Below, piece after piece: positions 14,276 to 28,000 of a DNA stretch of 64,000 nt. Position 1 is the first letter of the stretch. Every line of letters begins with the position of its first letter. Below the pieces are notes generated by a model. It saw only the letters and a list, made by a program, of their open reading frames with translations, had not been told where the DNA came from and made no database searches. Source of the DNA: Trichoplax adhaerens. Lineage: Eukaryota; Placozoa; Uniplacotomia; Trichoplacea; Trichoplacidae. Made by a program: the position numbers and the translations under genes. The stretch covers positions 8,006,066 to 8,070,065 of the forward strand of contig NW_002060943.1 in the NCBI RefSeq assembly GCF_000150275.1. Reading direction: 5' to 3'.

Positions 14276-15418
14276 GATCACTGCATCATCATACGGAATC
14301 ATTTTTCAGTACGATCAGTTTGTGCACATGGATAGCACAGTGTCTACAGTACTTTGTACTGTACTACATCGAACCGGGTTGGCATCCTTTTTAGCCGCCA
14401 AAAATCCATCAGTAGCACAATGGAGTTGGTCCTCCATACAGGCTACCGTAAATGTCTAGCAAGACGTCCAGTTTGATGTAAAGGATCTCAAGACTTTATG
14501 GCTTTTAGTACGTCAAAGCCGAAGTCAAACTGTGTTTGCTAATAGTTGCCGATCATCAACGTTGATCTATGAATGTAAATTGATCACTTACAGTAAACAT
14601 CCCGCTTATACGTGTACTGTACAGTAGATTATGATGATAGATTATTATCTATTTTCAATGGCATACAGATGATCCATCGACTTGAGCATTCTGCTGTCAA
14701 CGCGTAAATTATAGTGATAACACTGGCCCCACAAAATCAGTTTATCAATATTTTTGAAGGATTTTGCATTCATCTACTGCATTTATAAGTTGACGATTGA
14801 ACCATGTTTATACAAATACACGTACTATACTGTACAGTATATTCTAGGATTGTCGTGATGTAACAGTTTATTAAAGTGATAACGCGTGACTCAATGCACA
14901 TTGAAATCAGTTCAAACCTCAACAAATTTCTGCAAATGCAGTCAGCTCCGAGCAGGTGCTCTACTGATAATAGAATTATACTCTTAAACAGCATATGCTA
15001 CATTGTGCCGTAATAAGGCTACAGAGAAGCTGTACGAAGTCTGATAAAGTAGCAAGTAGAACACTGATTATGCCACAAATACAAGCAATGTCGATATCTC
15101 GGCTCATGCATTAGCACAAAATGCAAAGCATCCTTAAATATTTTCAATCCTACCATCCATCAGCGAATTGCTACAGTGGCAGTGTATACTGTACAGCATG
15201 TAATACTAGTTTTGGCGAAGTACTGTATAAGTTGTTCGCTATATATAGTACTGTACAGTATACTATTATCTGTAATGATGTGGTTTTTGTCAACACAGCA
15301 TATTAATACTTTACTATTTCTGCTTTAAATAATAATAGTAGCTACGGTAGCTGATAGAAATGTTAATTCATCATATAGAAATAGATCATCAATATTGATT
15401 CAACATTCTTTCTTACAG

Positions 15419-15529
15419 GATGCTAACTTTACTAAGAGTAGTATTTCAAATATTTGCGAAACAACAGGATTCCATGACTCTTTCAACGTGTCACTGCCAA
15501 AAGACACCATACAAGTATTTAGGTGTTAG
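15419..15529 (+). other. Possible orphan terminal exon (36 codons plus stop)
   Basis: A pyrimidine-rich acceptor ending TTCTTACAG at 15418 is followed by an open frame that starts DANFTKSS, ends DTIQVFRC and stops at 15527-15529. The composition looks protein-like (mixed polar and hydrophobic residues, few runs). I found no upstream exon to join it to and do not recognise the peptide. It may be a decayed exon or chance. Confidence 0.2.
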
Positions 15530-17582
15530 TGTAAAAATCATCGCAGGTAAAGATCACAAATTTTGGTGATAGTCAGGGCGAGAAGATGTCAACTTTTCTT
15601 ACAATTTATAAATTTATTGAACATCTCCAATAATAAAATACTTCAAGTGAAACAGTCGTATGCACTTAAATTAATCTTTCGGTTATACAGGCAGACAAAT
15701 TATACGTTATGCCATAGGCGATGTAGGGCTAGTACTCAGCAGCTTGACTACCCAATGTACAAGCGATAAAGAAGAAGACGTTATCCTTTCCACGATATAA
15801 CTTTTACACAATTCAGCATGCGAGTAACAAGTCCTGCATAGCTACTGCAGATTGCGTGATCATGTTGCGATTCAAGTTTGTGCTATCACCATGATACGTA
15901 CTTTTACTGATTGCATACTTTACTAGTGCGGTATTCTGTACCCTGTCTCTGCTATACCATGGACTACTAAATCTTCCGTAAGATTGAGTAAGCCTATGGC
16001 TATGGTGTGCAGTGTATAGTACATAGATTCTATTTTTTGAGCTATTGATTGATTAATTATGGACAGTACAGTAGTATGCAACGCAATAAACCGTCAAAAG
16101 CACGCAATACGAATTACCCTTTTATCCCTAGACTAGGATTACGATATACTGAAGTAATATCGGTATTTAGGTTGTTTACCTATTTTTAACAAATAATAAC
16201 GATGAATTTGTTTTTGTGTATAATTTTTTAACAATACAAGGATCGAGTTAATAATCAGATATAGGTAATGTAATACACACACATATGCATGTAATGGATA
16301 TTAAATTTAATTTACTTTACGATTACAAAATTACGTTAGTTTAGATATAGCATATGGAGAAAAAATACGGTAGATTAGTGATTTACATTTACTGTATATT
16401 TAACAACTTTAGTTATTCTATCGATTTTACTACACAGACGGATACTGGTCAATCATAGGACTATACGAAGAGAATCAAATCTTAAATAATCGCACAAATT
16501 ACCTAACTTGAAATATTTTGCCTCTAAATCTTCCATTTTCATGTTTATTTATGATGCAATTTATCATCTCACAGTATGGTTAACCGCAAATATTGTGTTA
16601 CTATACAGTATACAGTACGTCAGTTCTGCAATGATTGTCCACGCAAACTACACCTACGATCTATGCGCTCATTCGCGCACGAATGAATTCTACCTGGCTG
16701 AGGATCTAGTGAAAAATTTTGAAATTACTTTAGTTTCTTATATTGTTATCGAGATTTGTTAAAAGTATTTAGCGTAAGTTATAAATGGAATTATATTAAG
16801 GATTCCACTCAAAGCCTCGTTCTAGTAACCTGCAGCCGTTTAATAAATACGGATACGCTTTTTACTGCATGCATAACGGAAAGAGTAATGTCTAGATGAA
16901 GCATTTTAAATTTTGTATGGGTAATAGATTGTGACAATGTGCGTGTGGACGGCTATAACTAATGAAATAAATGGCTAGCTTTTTCAGGGTATCTAATATA
17001 TCACAATTAATCAACTGTGTTGTAAGTAACAGAGAGAGACGCCAACTGTTATACTACTTTACTCCTTACATGCAACAAAACATACGTACTGAATGCAACA
17101 CTTTGTACGAGTTACTTGAAGAAAATTTAATTCAATGCTAGATCAAACTAGTGTTGTCGACAGCAGCACTGACTAGTAAAAAGGTAGTCGCTGACAAAAG
17201 CAACAAAGAAAAAATTGGATATGTACAGTATACTGTATGCTAGTACGCCGCAAATTTTCAAAACCTCAAGTATACGTATTGTACTGAAGTAATACTGATG
17301 TTAATCCTATCTTTATTAAAAGAAATCCGTATACAACGCACAAGGTTACCATTAGGGTTGCTGATAGAATCGAGGCATAAGCTGCATTACTGCATTATAT
17401 CAAAAAAGATTTGTATATTGCACTTGACAGTATATCTAATTTTCCTTTCATCTAAAATTGAATTCGTGATCCTAAGGGATGGCATGTTGGTTACCGTCCT
17501 GTTCTGTTTTAGCACATGCCGATCAATTCCACGATTTTACGATAGATTACGCGTACAAGAAACCGCGTATGATAATAATAAA

Positions 17583-17602
17583 TAATTAATTAATTAATTA
17601 AT
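17583..17602. repeat. AATT tetranucleotide microsatellite
   Basis: About five tandem AATT units in the DOCK-IFT81 intergenic region. Confidence 0.8.
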
Positions 17603-18312
17603 GACCAACCGATTTACTCTTTGTAGTCAAATGCAGTTTAACAAGGAGCGTAGTTACAACAGCAAAAGGAATTCTAAAATTACTAATGAATGGACTAATT
17701 TAATTTGGCCTGATAGAAGACCGTTCAAAATTGTAATTGGTAGTGGCCACCTGTTCTGGTAATTATATAATAAAATTAATTAGTAAATAACAGTTAGCAT
17801 GCAATTTTTTCTTTCTTTACGGATATTGAGTATGGATATTCTTATTTTTTGTTACTTTTACAACTATAGTATTTTCAACCATCATTCTCAGTCACCACAA
17901 TAGTGCTCATGACAAGGATATATCTTAAGGCACGGCACATATGCAGACTATGATGCAGCCGTGACCTCACAGATGCAAATCGATCTCAAAACTGATCTTA
18001 CGTTAATACAGTACATAATTCCGACCTATTTTATAGCACTGTGCGGACTAGCGAATAATATATTTTGTAGTTTAAGAGAAAGGCTATCGTCATGTATCAA
18101 CGAGTTTGCATTTCTTTGCAGCAGCGGCTAGTAAAGAGAGAGAGAGAATCAATTTCAGTGACACTGTGCAAAAGTGATGGTATGGTATTGTGCTGTACAG
18201 TGTCATGGTCACTTGATCAGCTGGATGAACTACCATATGGGTCTAAATGTCTAATACGGTGACACGACAGCGATCTGAGTCATCTGACAACATGCTGGCT
18301 TTTCTTTTTTGG

Positions 18313-18386
18313 GTACCGTACCGTACTGCGCCGTACCATACCGCGCCGTACCATACCGTGCCGTACCATACCGTGCCGTACTGTAC
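18313..18386. repeat. 15-bp minisatellite, unit CCGTACCATACCGTG
   Basis: Roughly four to five copies of a CCGTACCATACCGYG unit. The array is richer in GC and CpG than its surroundings. It lies about 320 bp upstream of the IFT81 start codon. The unit looks related to the GTAC words scattered nearby. The minus-strand frame through it (RYGTA repeats) is a by-product of the array. Confidence 0.85.
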
Positions 18387-18709
18387 ATGGAATGGTATAA
18401 CATGACCGGCTTCCGAGTTACAGTACTATTCACTGTAACTCACAGTCCGTACCACCGAAGCTACAATACATTGAATTGTAATTCATAATAACTTGGACAT
18501 TTCTATGACTACAGCAATGTTAATGTTTTCACGCAGTTCAGGCAAAAGTTCGTTTCCTATGGTAGTCTAGCCAATTTTATTCTTGATTAATCTCATCTTC
18601 CAAAGTTAAGGTTATTCATTATAAAAATTGATGATTAGTAATAATTTACTCTGTAGTATTAGATTAGACTTTATAATTTTACATTTACTTTTAGAATTAG
18701 GAATCAAAA

Positions 18710-21700
18710 ATGAGTGATCAGTTGCGTTACATCGTTGAAGAACTCAAGAAGGAACCATTTAATCGAAAGAATATCAATCTTATTACGTATGTTTAATATT
18801 ATTTCATACATAATATCAATAATATTTAACTTTTCACCAAACTGTCATCATCCTAGTTATATATATATCGTTTGATGTACGCAGTAATACGTCGCATACT
18901 GTATACTGTGTGCATGGATGTACGCAATAGGGGGGTACAATAACCGCAGTGTAAGGCATTGCGATTAGATACTTCATAAATGTTGAATTTAAATAAACAG
19001 CTTATTTCAACGTAGTGAATTGAGTGAAAACCCTCCTTATCACTATTTGTATGAGTTAAAATAGAAGGACTAACTGCTACTAATTCAGAGATTATTTGGG
19101 AAGTAAAGCTTAAAATCATTTATAGGATTTCAATATTCTATAATATTCTTCTTTAGGATTCAATCGACCGTACTGAATTCGATTTTGTATGCTTTCTATT
19201 TTTTTGAATAATTCTATATAGTTTTGATGACCAATCACCCATTCAATTACTGCAAGTCTTAAGCGATGTTTTCGCTGAAATTTCAGGACAGGTACAGTAA
19301 TAATTTTAAATACGACAAGATAAGCTGTCATTAAACGACTCGACCTTAACGATATGATGCCGACATAAGGAGCATTAACTTGATTAGTACGAATTTTTTC
19401 TACTTCTCTTAGGGTAAAGTCGATTTACGTAATGAAGAACCTGGTGCTACCGTCAATAGAATGATGTCTCTATTAAGGGTTCTCAAATATAAATTTCCAA
19501 ATCCAGATCCACAATCCATGTAAAAAATTTTCATCCTTGAATATGCACCATATCTAATCAATCACTCTCAATTATATATTGTATAACGCACTGACCAATG
19601 TATAATCTGAAATTCATCTAAAATATAGGAAAAATTATGTCAATCAGTTAATCAAAGGAGATAAATCAGTCATTTATCCAATCCTTCACTGGGCTTTACA
19701 AAAAATGCCAGAATTAAAGAAACGCGCATATTTAGCTCGTTTCTTAGTAAAAATTGAAATTCCGCTAGAATATCGTGATGACCCTGTAAATGAGATTTAT
19801 GAACAGGTATTAGTAACGAGTTTGAACTAATATTTACGTTATGTATTCCCCAACAATTGCATGGCAATAATTCGATAGCAACCTATTTCTTATTCTTGCT
19901 ATATTCTCACATAATCTTTACATAGTATGATGAATTACTGGATACATTCAAACAAAATCATAAGGCGGTAGAAGAATTGCGCAAGTCTGTTTTGTCTGTT
20001 AGTGAAATAAAGAAGGTACGATATGATCAAATTTTATTCTGCTATCAGACTGCCTTTGAAATATTATCATAGTAAGATAACTTGAAATTGTCTAATCAGA
20101 GTTAGTGATAAATTAAGAACCGTATATGTATACTACTATATTAGGATATCTCACATATGGAGGAAGAAAAAGATCAGTTAGAGAAAAGAATTAGAAAAAT
20201 GCAAAAGAGGGTTAGAGATCATATAATTTCATTTGTATTTCACTTAATAAATTTAGACTCTTTGACAATTTTTCATTTCCAAAAATAGCGATATTACGTA
20301 GATCTGACTCTATCATATATCTTGCCTAGATCGAAGGGATTAAAGATTATGAAAAAATGTTGAATGTAGCACGTGAATTACGTAAAGCGAAAGAGGAGGA
20401 AAGTAAATATAGCAGTCAATACTTGGATCAAAATAACCAGGTTGAGTATTTCTATTTCGGAATGCTTAATTACAAATTCATAAATCGGTTTTTATTTATA
20501 AGCAAATTTTAATCATATATTATCGCTCTATATACTTTAAAAATTCTCATAATCTGTTTAACCTATTGGAACTAATATTCTAATTTGATTATAATTAGCT
20601 GCGACAAGCTGAGCAAAAATTGCAAAGGATACAACGACAATTAAAGGACATGCAACAAGCAGCTGTTGGAATGACACCCGAAGGTAAAAATTTTTAGTGC
20701 TCACACGCCCCATGTGCATAGTATCAATTGTTATCGCATGTATGATATAATCTATATTATTTTGCAATTTTAAGCTAATTTTAGTTTATACTTTCTGTAA
20801 TAGTCTTAATAGATAAAATTGAAGAAGAAAACCGTGTCAATTATTACTTATGCAATGATAAGCTACCCAAGGTAATCAAAAATCATATCAATAAGTGTCG
20901 TAAAAACGATATGTAATTGAACGTTAATACTGCTTTATCTTTATAGAATTGATTTAATTTTATTCCGATTGAAATTCAGTGATGCATAGAACTATATTTT
21001 GGAAATGTTGTAGAGATGTTACGATAAATATATATTTTAACTTCAGAAAGTAATATCATCAATTTAGTGACGTTATTTTACTATACTATCGTAAATGTAT
21101 TGTTACTAGTACCTTTAGTTTACTATAGCTCTATAAACTTCGGACACTTATGTATTGTGAAGTGCTTTAATCTAGCTTGGAATTACAGATTTTATGGATA
21201 TTACTATACTCCCATGTTAACCTTAATCTACAAGAGAGCACTGATCACGCTGCACTAATTTTGATAGGAAATTGCGAGTAGTAAAAAGCTCAAAGAAGAT
21301 TTAGAAAAAGTTTTAATAGAGCCAGCGATGAGCAAATCGGACTTAGATGCTATTAACAATGAAGTAAGTATTATATTCAATGGTAATAATTACGATTCAG
21401 CTTTTTAGTTAGTTTTCAAACATATCACCAAATTATTTGAATTAGATAAGTTCAGTGACTGCCGAAGTAAATGGGCTAATTGAGAAAAGAATGGTTCGCA
21501 ACGATCCCATAGACGATAAATTGGCCATCTTCAGACAACAAGCTTCAATCATGTCGGCCAAAAAAGAAGACATTGCTAACAAATTACAGAAAGCTATGGA
21601 AAATTTGTCATCATATGAAAATGAATGTAAAAGAAAGTCAGAATTGTTGAACGGCCTAAAAGCTAGCGGAACAGTCATGAAGGGAGATGAAGTAGGCTGT

Positions 21701-24649
21701 ATTTATACACAATTCACAGATGCTAACCAGCTAAATTTTTAACGATCATTCTAGATGCTTCTCAATTCATTTCAATAATTTTTCGTTCTTTATTTCAAGT
21801 TTAAAGTCTATGTCAATAAATTACGTGGTAAAAGTAACGTCTACAAGAAAAAGCGCCAAGATGTATGTATGATATCTACAAAACTATACGACTATCATTC
21901 TGTACATGTACGATATTTTATACTTATAATTCTAAATTTGAACTCATAGTATTTACAAAACAGAAATATCAACAGTAATAGTATGAATTGTTTTGTATAG
22001 TTTTACGAAGCATATATATTAAACACACATTCAGCCATATAATAACTTTCTCATTAATTAATGCTAACACTATCCTTAGATTGATGCAATACATAGTTTG
22101 TAGAACGCAGTACTAAATATAAATTATAGAGTCGTTGAATAAAAACTTCGGTAAATAGATCCATCAATGAGCTTAGAGAATGAATTATTAATACATTAAA
22201 ACAGTTAGCGGAGATTAGAGCTGAACATGGTGTATTAGCAAGGACTGAAGAAGTACTGAAGAACCGAAATGAAAGTATAGAATCTGTTATGGTAAACACT
22301 AGATTGTTACTGATACTATAGTATTTATTGATATGGTTTAGATATAAATTTATAATTCCCTATCGTTGCATCAATATTTATATATTATTCCGTTATAATT
22401 AGACCAATATTGAAACTAAGAAAGGAGTCTCAGGATATTTTGATACTCAGGAAGAGTTGGAAAAAGTAAGTTTGTGTCTAACTTCTAAAATTTATAAAGC
22501 GCTGCTGCATATCTGATGTTGATGATATTGTCAACGTATTGTTAGCAAAGAGCTAAAGAGATTGTTAGTAACTGTTATGTATTTTTTACATATAGATATG
22601 AAATTACCTCTAAACGATCTAATTTATTATAATATTACCATTGCAGGTTTCCTCAATGAAAAGTGAAATAGACGACATTAAGAATAAGACTTTAAATGAT
22701 ATTTCTGAAATGGTACTTTTCACCATAGAAACTGAGATATCTAGAGCTACTTTTAAATATTTCATTATTTCTCTTTATATAAAATTTATGATGTTATTCT
22801 ACAGGTTCAAAAATTAAATATAACCATTAACAGGAAGAAAAGCGCTTTAGCTCCTATTATTAAAGAACTAAGGCCATTAAGACAAGAATGTCAAGTTAGA
22901 CATTTTATAATGTCACAATTCAAGATAATTTTAATTCATAATGATAATTAAAATATAACCGAGAGATTTATTATCCGTACGAATAGGAATTATCTGTAGA
23001 ATATGAAGAAAAGAAGAACATATTCACTAATGCGTCAGCTTCACTCGAAAGCAAGAACTCCAAAGTCGAACAGGCTAGTTAATTAGATTTTATATATCAC
23101 GCAATATGAATATGAAATTGTCTTTTGACTGCCATATTTTGTCACTTGCGCTTAAATTATATATGCACTCAGATTCCTCATAAAATCATAACTCCTGTAG
23201 CATAAAAACTGGACAAAACTTTATATATCACTGCAACAAATACATATTTAATACCTATGGATACAATAATAACTTAAATTACCTCTTGCACCCTAGTAAT
23301 CAGACTATATATTTATGAGTACATTATAAAAAGATGCAGACATTAGTTATAGATGTTTATCATAATGCATGGATTTATAAAAGTAGAATAATGCTATCCT
23401 ATGCACAATATCTTATGAAAAGTTAGGGCTATATATGATTCAACACGATGATGTTAAGTAAAGTGATAAAAAAGCGATTAGTCTTTCGTTACTGAAAGTA
23501 AATTATATACATTTGCATAATCGATAGGAGGTTCGTGTATATCGAGAAGAATGTGCCAATGAAGAAGGACGATATCATTATTTAAACTGCATGATGAAAG
23601 TAAGTATTCGTAAGGAGAAAATTCATTGTCTAGCTCTTTAAAATGATTATAATTCATCTATAATTATAATCAAGCAGCTGTTTTAACGTCTATATATGCT
23701 AAATCGCTATTCAATATTGATATCAATGTAGACTATTAAGCTTCAACAGCAGCGACTTTCCAGTGAACTAAAATCTTATATTGCCAATGAAGCAGCGGAG
23801 AAAAAGAAGTCACTACGGTAAAATTACGAAATATCAGTATATATATATTATTAATAATAAGATCGAATAACACTCAATTGACTGTAATTATTAATTACTA
23901 GAAATGAAATTAATGAATTCAGGTGTTATGCATGTTAGTCATTACAATACAAAGATATTCGATATTGTAATTATATTTCTCTCCATAGTAATTGTATATG
24001 ATCAATTCATGTAATATAAATGCTTTACGATAACATACTTGCGTCAATGTTACAAACAATAAATGTAGAGGATTGATTTTTCGACTTGTGTGGTTCTACG
24101 CATATTAGCGTGTACTCGGACACTTCTGATATAAAATAAAATGTGTGATTGATTTAACCTTGACAGGGATGTATATGGCCGTAAAATACAGGAACAAGAA
24201 AATCTTGGAAAAGTAAGTTCAACAATACGATCATTCGGATGTTAAGTCTGCTTGTAAATTAACAATAACTATGGGAGAAAAAATTGATTAAGAATTACGA
24301 ATTAGCCATAATTTGATGTTGTTCTTTAAGGGTTTAAAAGAAAAGCAGAAATCGGTTAAAGAAGGCTATTCACTAAATATGAAACAGATGAAAATGTGGA
24401 AGGTAAGAATTTTGCTGATATTATTGTTACTTGAATTTATTAAAATAACTGGGTTCTATTGAGTAAAGATAGAACAAAACAAAGAATAGTTACTGTACTA
24501 ACTTTTTTATCCAATTTATTCACCGATAGGATTTGACTCAGTTAATTGAATGCAAGCGTCAGTGCGAACCATCTGCTGCACAAGAGAATATAAACAGCGG
24601 CTTTAATAATGCTGTTATTAATGAAACAGCGGATCATCTTGTATTGTAA
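18710..24649 (+). CDS. IFT81: Intraflagellar transport protein IFT81, complete
   Basis: IFT-B core subunit. With IFT74 it binds tubulin and carries it into growing cilia; the N-terminal calponin-homology-like domain contacts tubulin (family knowledge). The protein starts [17 protein letters not shown], as in other IFT81s. Exons 18710-18786, 19222-19291, 19413-19519 and 19629-19806 join in phase and encode the CH-like domain ([28 protein letters not shown], then VIYPILHW and the basic [11 protein letters not shown]). The following short exons encode the long coiled coil. Conserved stretches include [11 protein letters not shown] with RQQASIMS (about 21.5 kb), [15 protein letters not shown] (22.4 kb) and YHYLNCMMK (23.57 kb). 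The last exon reads [12 protein letters not shown] and ends DHLVL, stop at 24647-24649. At least 15 exons; length appears close to the usual 670-odd residues. Its presence implies a ciliated organism. Confidence 0.97.
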
Positions 24650-25005
24650 AATGGGCTATTAACAATGAATTGAGGTTAACATTAGCTCTCTATGTTTAAA
24701 TTAGTGAAAGATATGGATAAAGTAAGATATTTAGAATACAGTATATCCATCCGATTCGATCTTGATTTATCAATTAGAAGTTGTTCTACGTACAGCTTCC
24801 AGCTTCTAGTGTAGATATTTATCTTTCTGTTCTTATAAGATAAATTTAACACTTACAGTAACAAATATCAGCAAATAGTAAACCTGCGGAGATCATTTTG
24901 GCTTCAAATTTCGTTAATTTACTATTTAGAATATTACGAATGCATATTTAATTTACTCTATCACATTCATTCAAATTCATATGGATCCATAACGAAAAGT
25001 TATAA

Positions 25006-25011
25006 AATAAA
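25006..25011 (+). terminator. Candidate polyadenylation signal AATAAA for IFT81
   Basis: A canonical AATAAA about 360 bases after the IFT81 stop codon. The AT-rich background makes chance occurrence likely, so this is only a candidate. Confidence 0.25.
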
Positions 25012-28000
25012 AATCCTTTCAAATTGATATAAACCAGTTATTGGAGAACTGATTAAGTACAACTCTGGATATTTCGATATCACTCAAAATATATAATATT
25101 GCTATCGTGTTACCTATGAAGTAATAATCGAAGAGGAGCTATTACCCCAGTACAGTTATGGTTAGGCGATTAATGGTATTGCCGAATCAGTATTAACGCT
25201 GATTTCTTAATGGATTAGATTATGGCATTACTGTGATTATATAGGTATAGCCAAGTCCGATACTTTTCCTTAAAACTTAAATTATAGTAAATTGTAGGTA
25301 CGCAGGTGAGAAATGACCAATTGTGATATATACCAATCACAAAATTCCAAATTTTAGAAAAATAAGGGCTTTATTGAATCTTATTCAAAGATTAACTACA
25401 CAGCTCTACTCTAGCCGAATACTACTTCTAAAGACTTCTAGAACGAACTAACAGAATAATCTAAAGTTGCATGCTTTTATACTTTTCGCAGCTACAATCC
25501 GCATGGCAACCTTTTACCTTATTTTACACATAGTTAAATTATTCTTAGTAAGACTATTCTACTGCAGACCATCATTAATCCAATATGGATACGACTACAG
25601 TACTTACGTAGACATTATTCACACCAGCCAAAGTACAATGAATTAACCATATCCTAATATATGATTTACAGTTCTATTTTTACCTATAGCCATATTAGTA
25701 ACTCAACAGCTTACTGTATATAGTCATCTGTACTCTAGCATAGAGTCTCTACCACTACAGTCTATAGTTACAGCTACCAAATATCTCTTAGGATAAATAT
25801 CTACCGTACATTATACTACATATGGCTAACAGTCTACAATCACAATACTAAGTTACATTACACCAATATTCCTCAAGTCTTAAGAATAATTTGCTATTGA
25901 TTTCTATAGTAATGTATTATGCCCATAGAATAAGTGGTCAATATTGTACAGTATATACTAGTTTAATTAAACACATTCAAATATTCTCTGTCAATAAATA
26001 CTTGTAATACGAGAAGCACTGAATTAGAACGGGATTATTTGATCTCTTGCTCATACACTCGTATATACGATTGAATCTTTCATCAGTATTACTGTTGTAT
26101 GATTTTATCAACATTAAATCATTATGCATATATAGATTGAGCAGTGATCATATAAATCATTACCGTACTGATTCCTTAAAACCTTATAAAGCTGCAACCT
26201 ATCGAAATTATCACTTCGAGATTAAGCCAATTTACACTTTCTTCCTTGGATAATTTATTAGAATTATGTAAATATTCGGATCAGATATTCAAGTGCATAC
26301 TTCAAGATCTTTTCTTTGCGTTAAGAAAGTTTATTAAATTATGGTGTTTGCTACTCTGGACTGGGTCAACAGATTGTGGACAGGATTGTTACTACTGAAA
26401 AAATTTCGGATTTATAATATCATTCTTATTGGCCTCCATATAATATCTACTTTCCAATCATGGCCATAGTTTCTTTAAGATAACTGCCTGTATAATTAAA
26501 ATCACTTCCCTGCATTTTATACAATTCTACAATATCTTCGAGATACGTCTAGTGCTATCTTAAAAGTCACCGATAGCCTTAATTTATTTAAAATACAAAC
26601 CAAATTTACATTGATTGCAAGCATTTCTCTCTCAAAAATTGCGTAACCGTATAAATTTTTGATGTAGAACTTCATTCTACGAGATTTATTCTTCGAAACC
26701 ATCCAGCACGGCCTTTAATAATTATATTTGAAAAACAGTAGCATACCTATTCATATATGTGTATAATATAACCTTGATAAATTCCTAATATTAATTCTTT
26801 TACTTGGATATTAAACTGTTACAGTGTTAAATACTGTATTACGGTAGAAATATCTATGTTAGGATAATTCTGTTAGACTATCCTTATTTAGTTAACTTCT
26901 AATTTGGATATATTGTGTTTTAATATAGCACTGACTTTTTATGACAGTGACACTTATACACATACTGAAATTAATAGTTATAATAGGGAATGCAAATCAT
27001 CTGCTTACAGTTCGAATCATTGTGATTGTAATTTACTTATGATAGACTGTAAATTATCATGGAAATGTTCCGTGATAGGACATATCGTAATCTGACTATT
27101 CTGTATTAGTCATTACATGTCTATGTTCGTAAATACTGTTGTCTGCATTAAGGGAGCAGTAGCTAAAATTAATATCTAATTCAGTAAATGATTCTAATGC
27201 TAATTGTATTAACTATGACTCATGAACTATTGAGGAGTAGTATATAAATGCAGTATATCGTGAAATAAAGTGAATTCTCCAACTTAGTGTTTAACGTAAA
27301 ATACGAGGCGTTTAAGTCTTTGTGTAATCTGCTAGTAGAACAAAAGTGTTTGTGATAGTGCAGATATCGTTCCTTGATACGTGGTTCAAGGAATTGACTT
27401 ATTGATCGTATATTGCGTTATCTTGTTGCAAAGCTGTTTTGTGACATAAACATACGTTTTCATTTCATATCAATTATCCTCTTGGTCAATAAGTATCCAA
27501 AATTAATTTAACTGATATCTTTAAGGCCACAACTATGAATTTAATAGCTTATTTGCAGAGGACAAATAAAATACGCTTTTAATTAGATCTCAAAGCAACA
27601 AAATAGGTTAAAATTGTGGTTGAATTATTTTTGAAAACACTAGTACAGTTAAGGATATTCAACGTTCACTATTTATTAGGTATGTCAATACGAATCATCT
27701 AATAAAGTTAAAAAATTTGAAAATTTTCTCAACTTTTATCCGAGGTTAGAATGTAGTTTAGACATTTATACTAATTAAATTATTGATGACAATCTATATA
27801 CTCATATCCTATAATTAGGTTGCAGATACCTTTGACCTTTAGATATTCAATCTGACAGGAAAGATTCAAATGTATTCGAGAAATTTAATTAAAGATACCG
27901 TTAGGTTATAGGTACCGTTACTAAAATAATGACTTCTCAACTAAAGATTACTTTAAACTGTTTTTAGGTAATATTTGTAGTTGTCTCATTGAAGTTTTGT

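Larger units (their letters stand above)
13733..18709. other. Intergenic region between divergent DOCK and IFT81
   Basis: About 5 kb with no gene I can support. It must hold the promoters and 5' untranslated parts of both head-to-head neighbours. It carries many short GTAC-centred palindromes (for example near 14.2, 14.6, 14.83, 15.19, 15.25 and 17.22 kb), an AATT microsatellite and the 15-bp minisatellite just upstream of IFT81. Open frames here (for example 17298-17585) show no recognisable protein character. Confidence 0.6.

Noticed and set aside
13956-14459. Overlapping frames of 93 (minus) and 89 (plus) codons
   Set aside because: Both run through GTAC-palindrome sequence; peptides rich in Tyr, Thr, Val and Leu from repeat words, with no domain character.
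17298-17585. 95-codon plus-strand frame starting MLILSLLKEIRIQ
   Set aside because: Longest frame in the intergenic gap but no recognisable motif, conserved start context or partner exons; length is within chance for this much sequence.
18251-18433. 60-codon minus-strand frame with RYGTA repeats
   Set aside because: Translation of the 15-bp minisatellite.
21442-21678. 78-codon minus-strand frame
   Set aside because: Antisense to the well-conserved IFT81 exon around 21.45-21.68 kb.
26990-27025. GTTCGAATC resembling a tRNA T-arm
   Set aside because: No matching acceptor stem, D-arm or anticodon arm could be placed around it.
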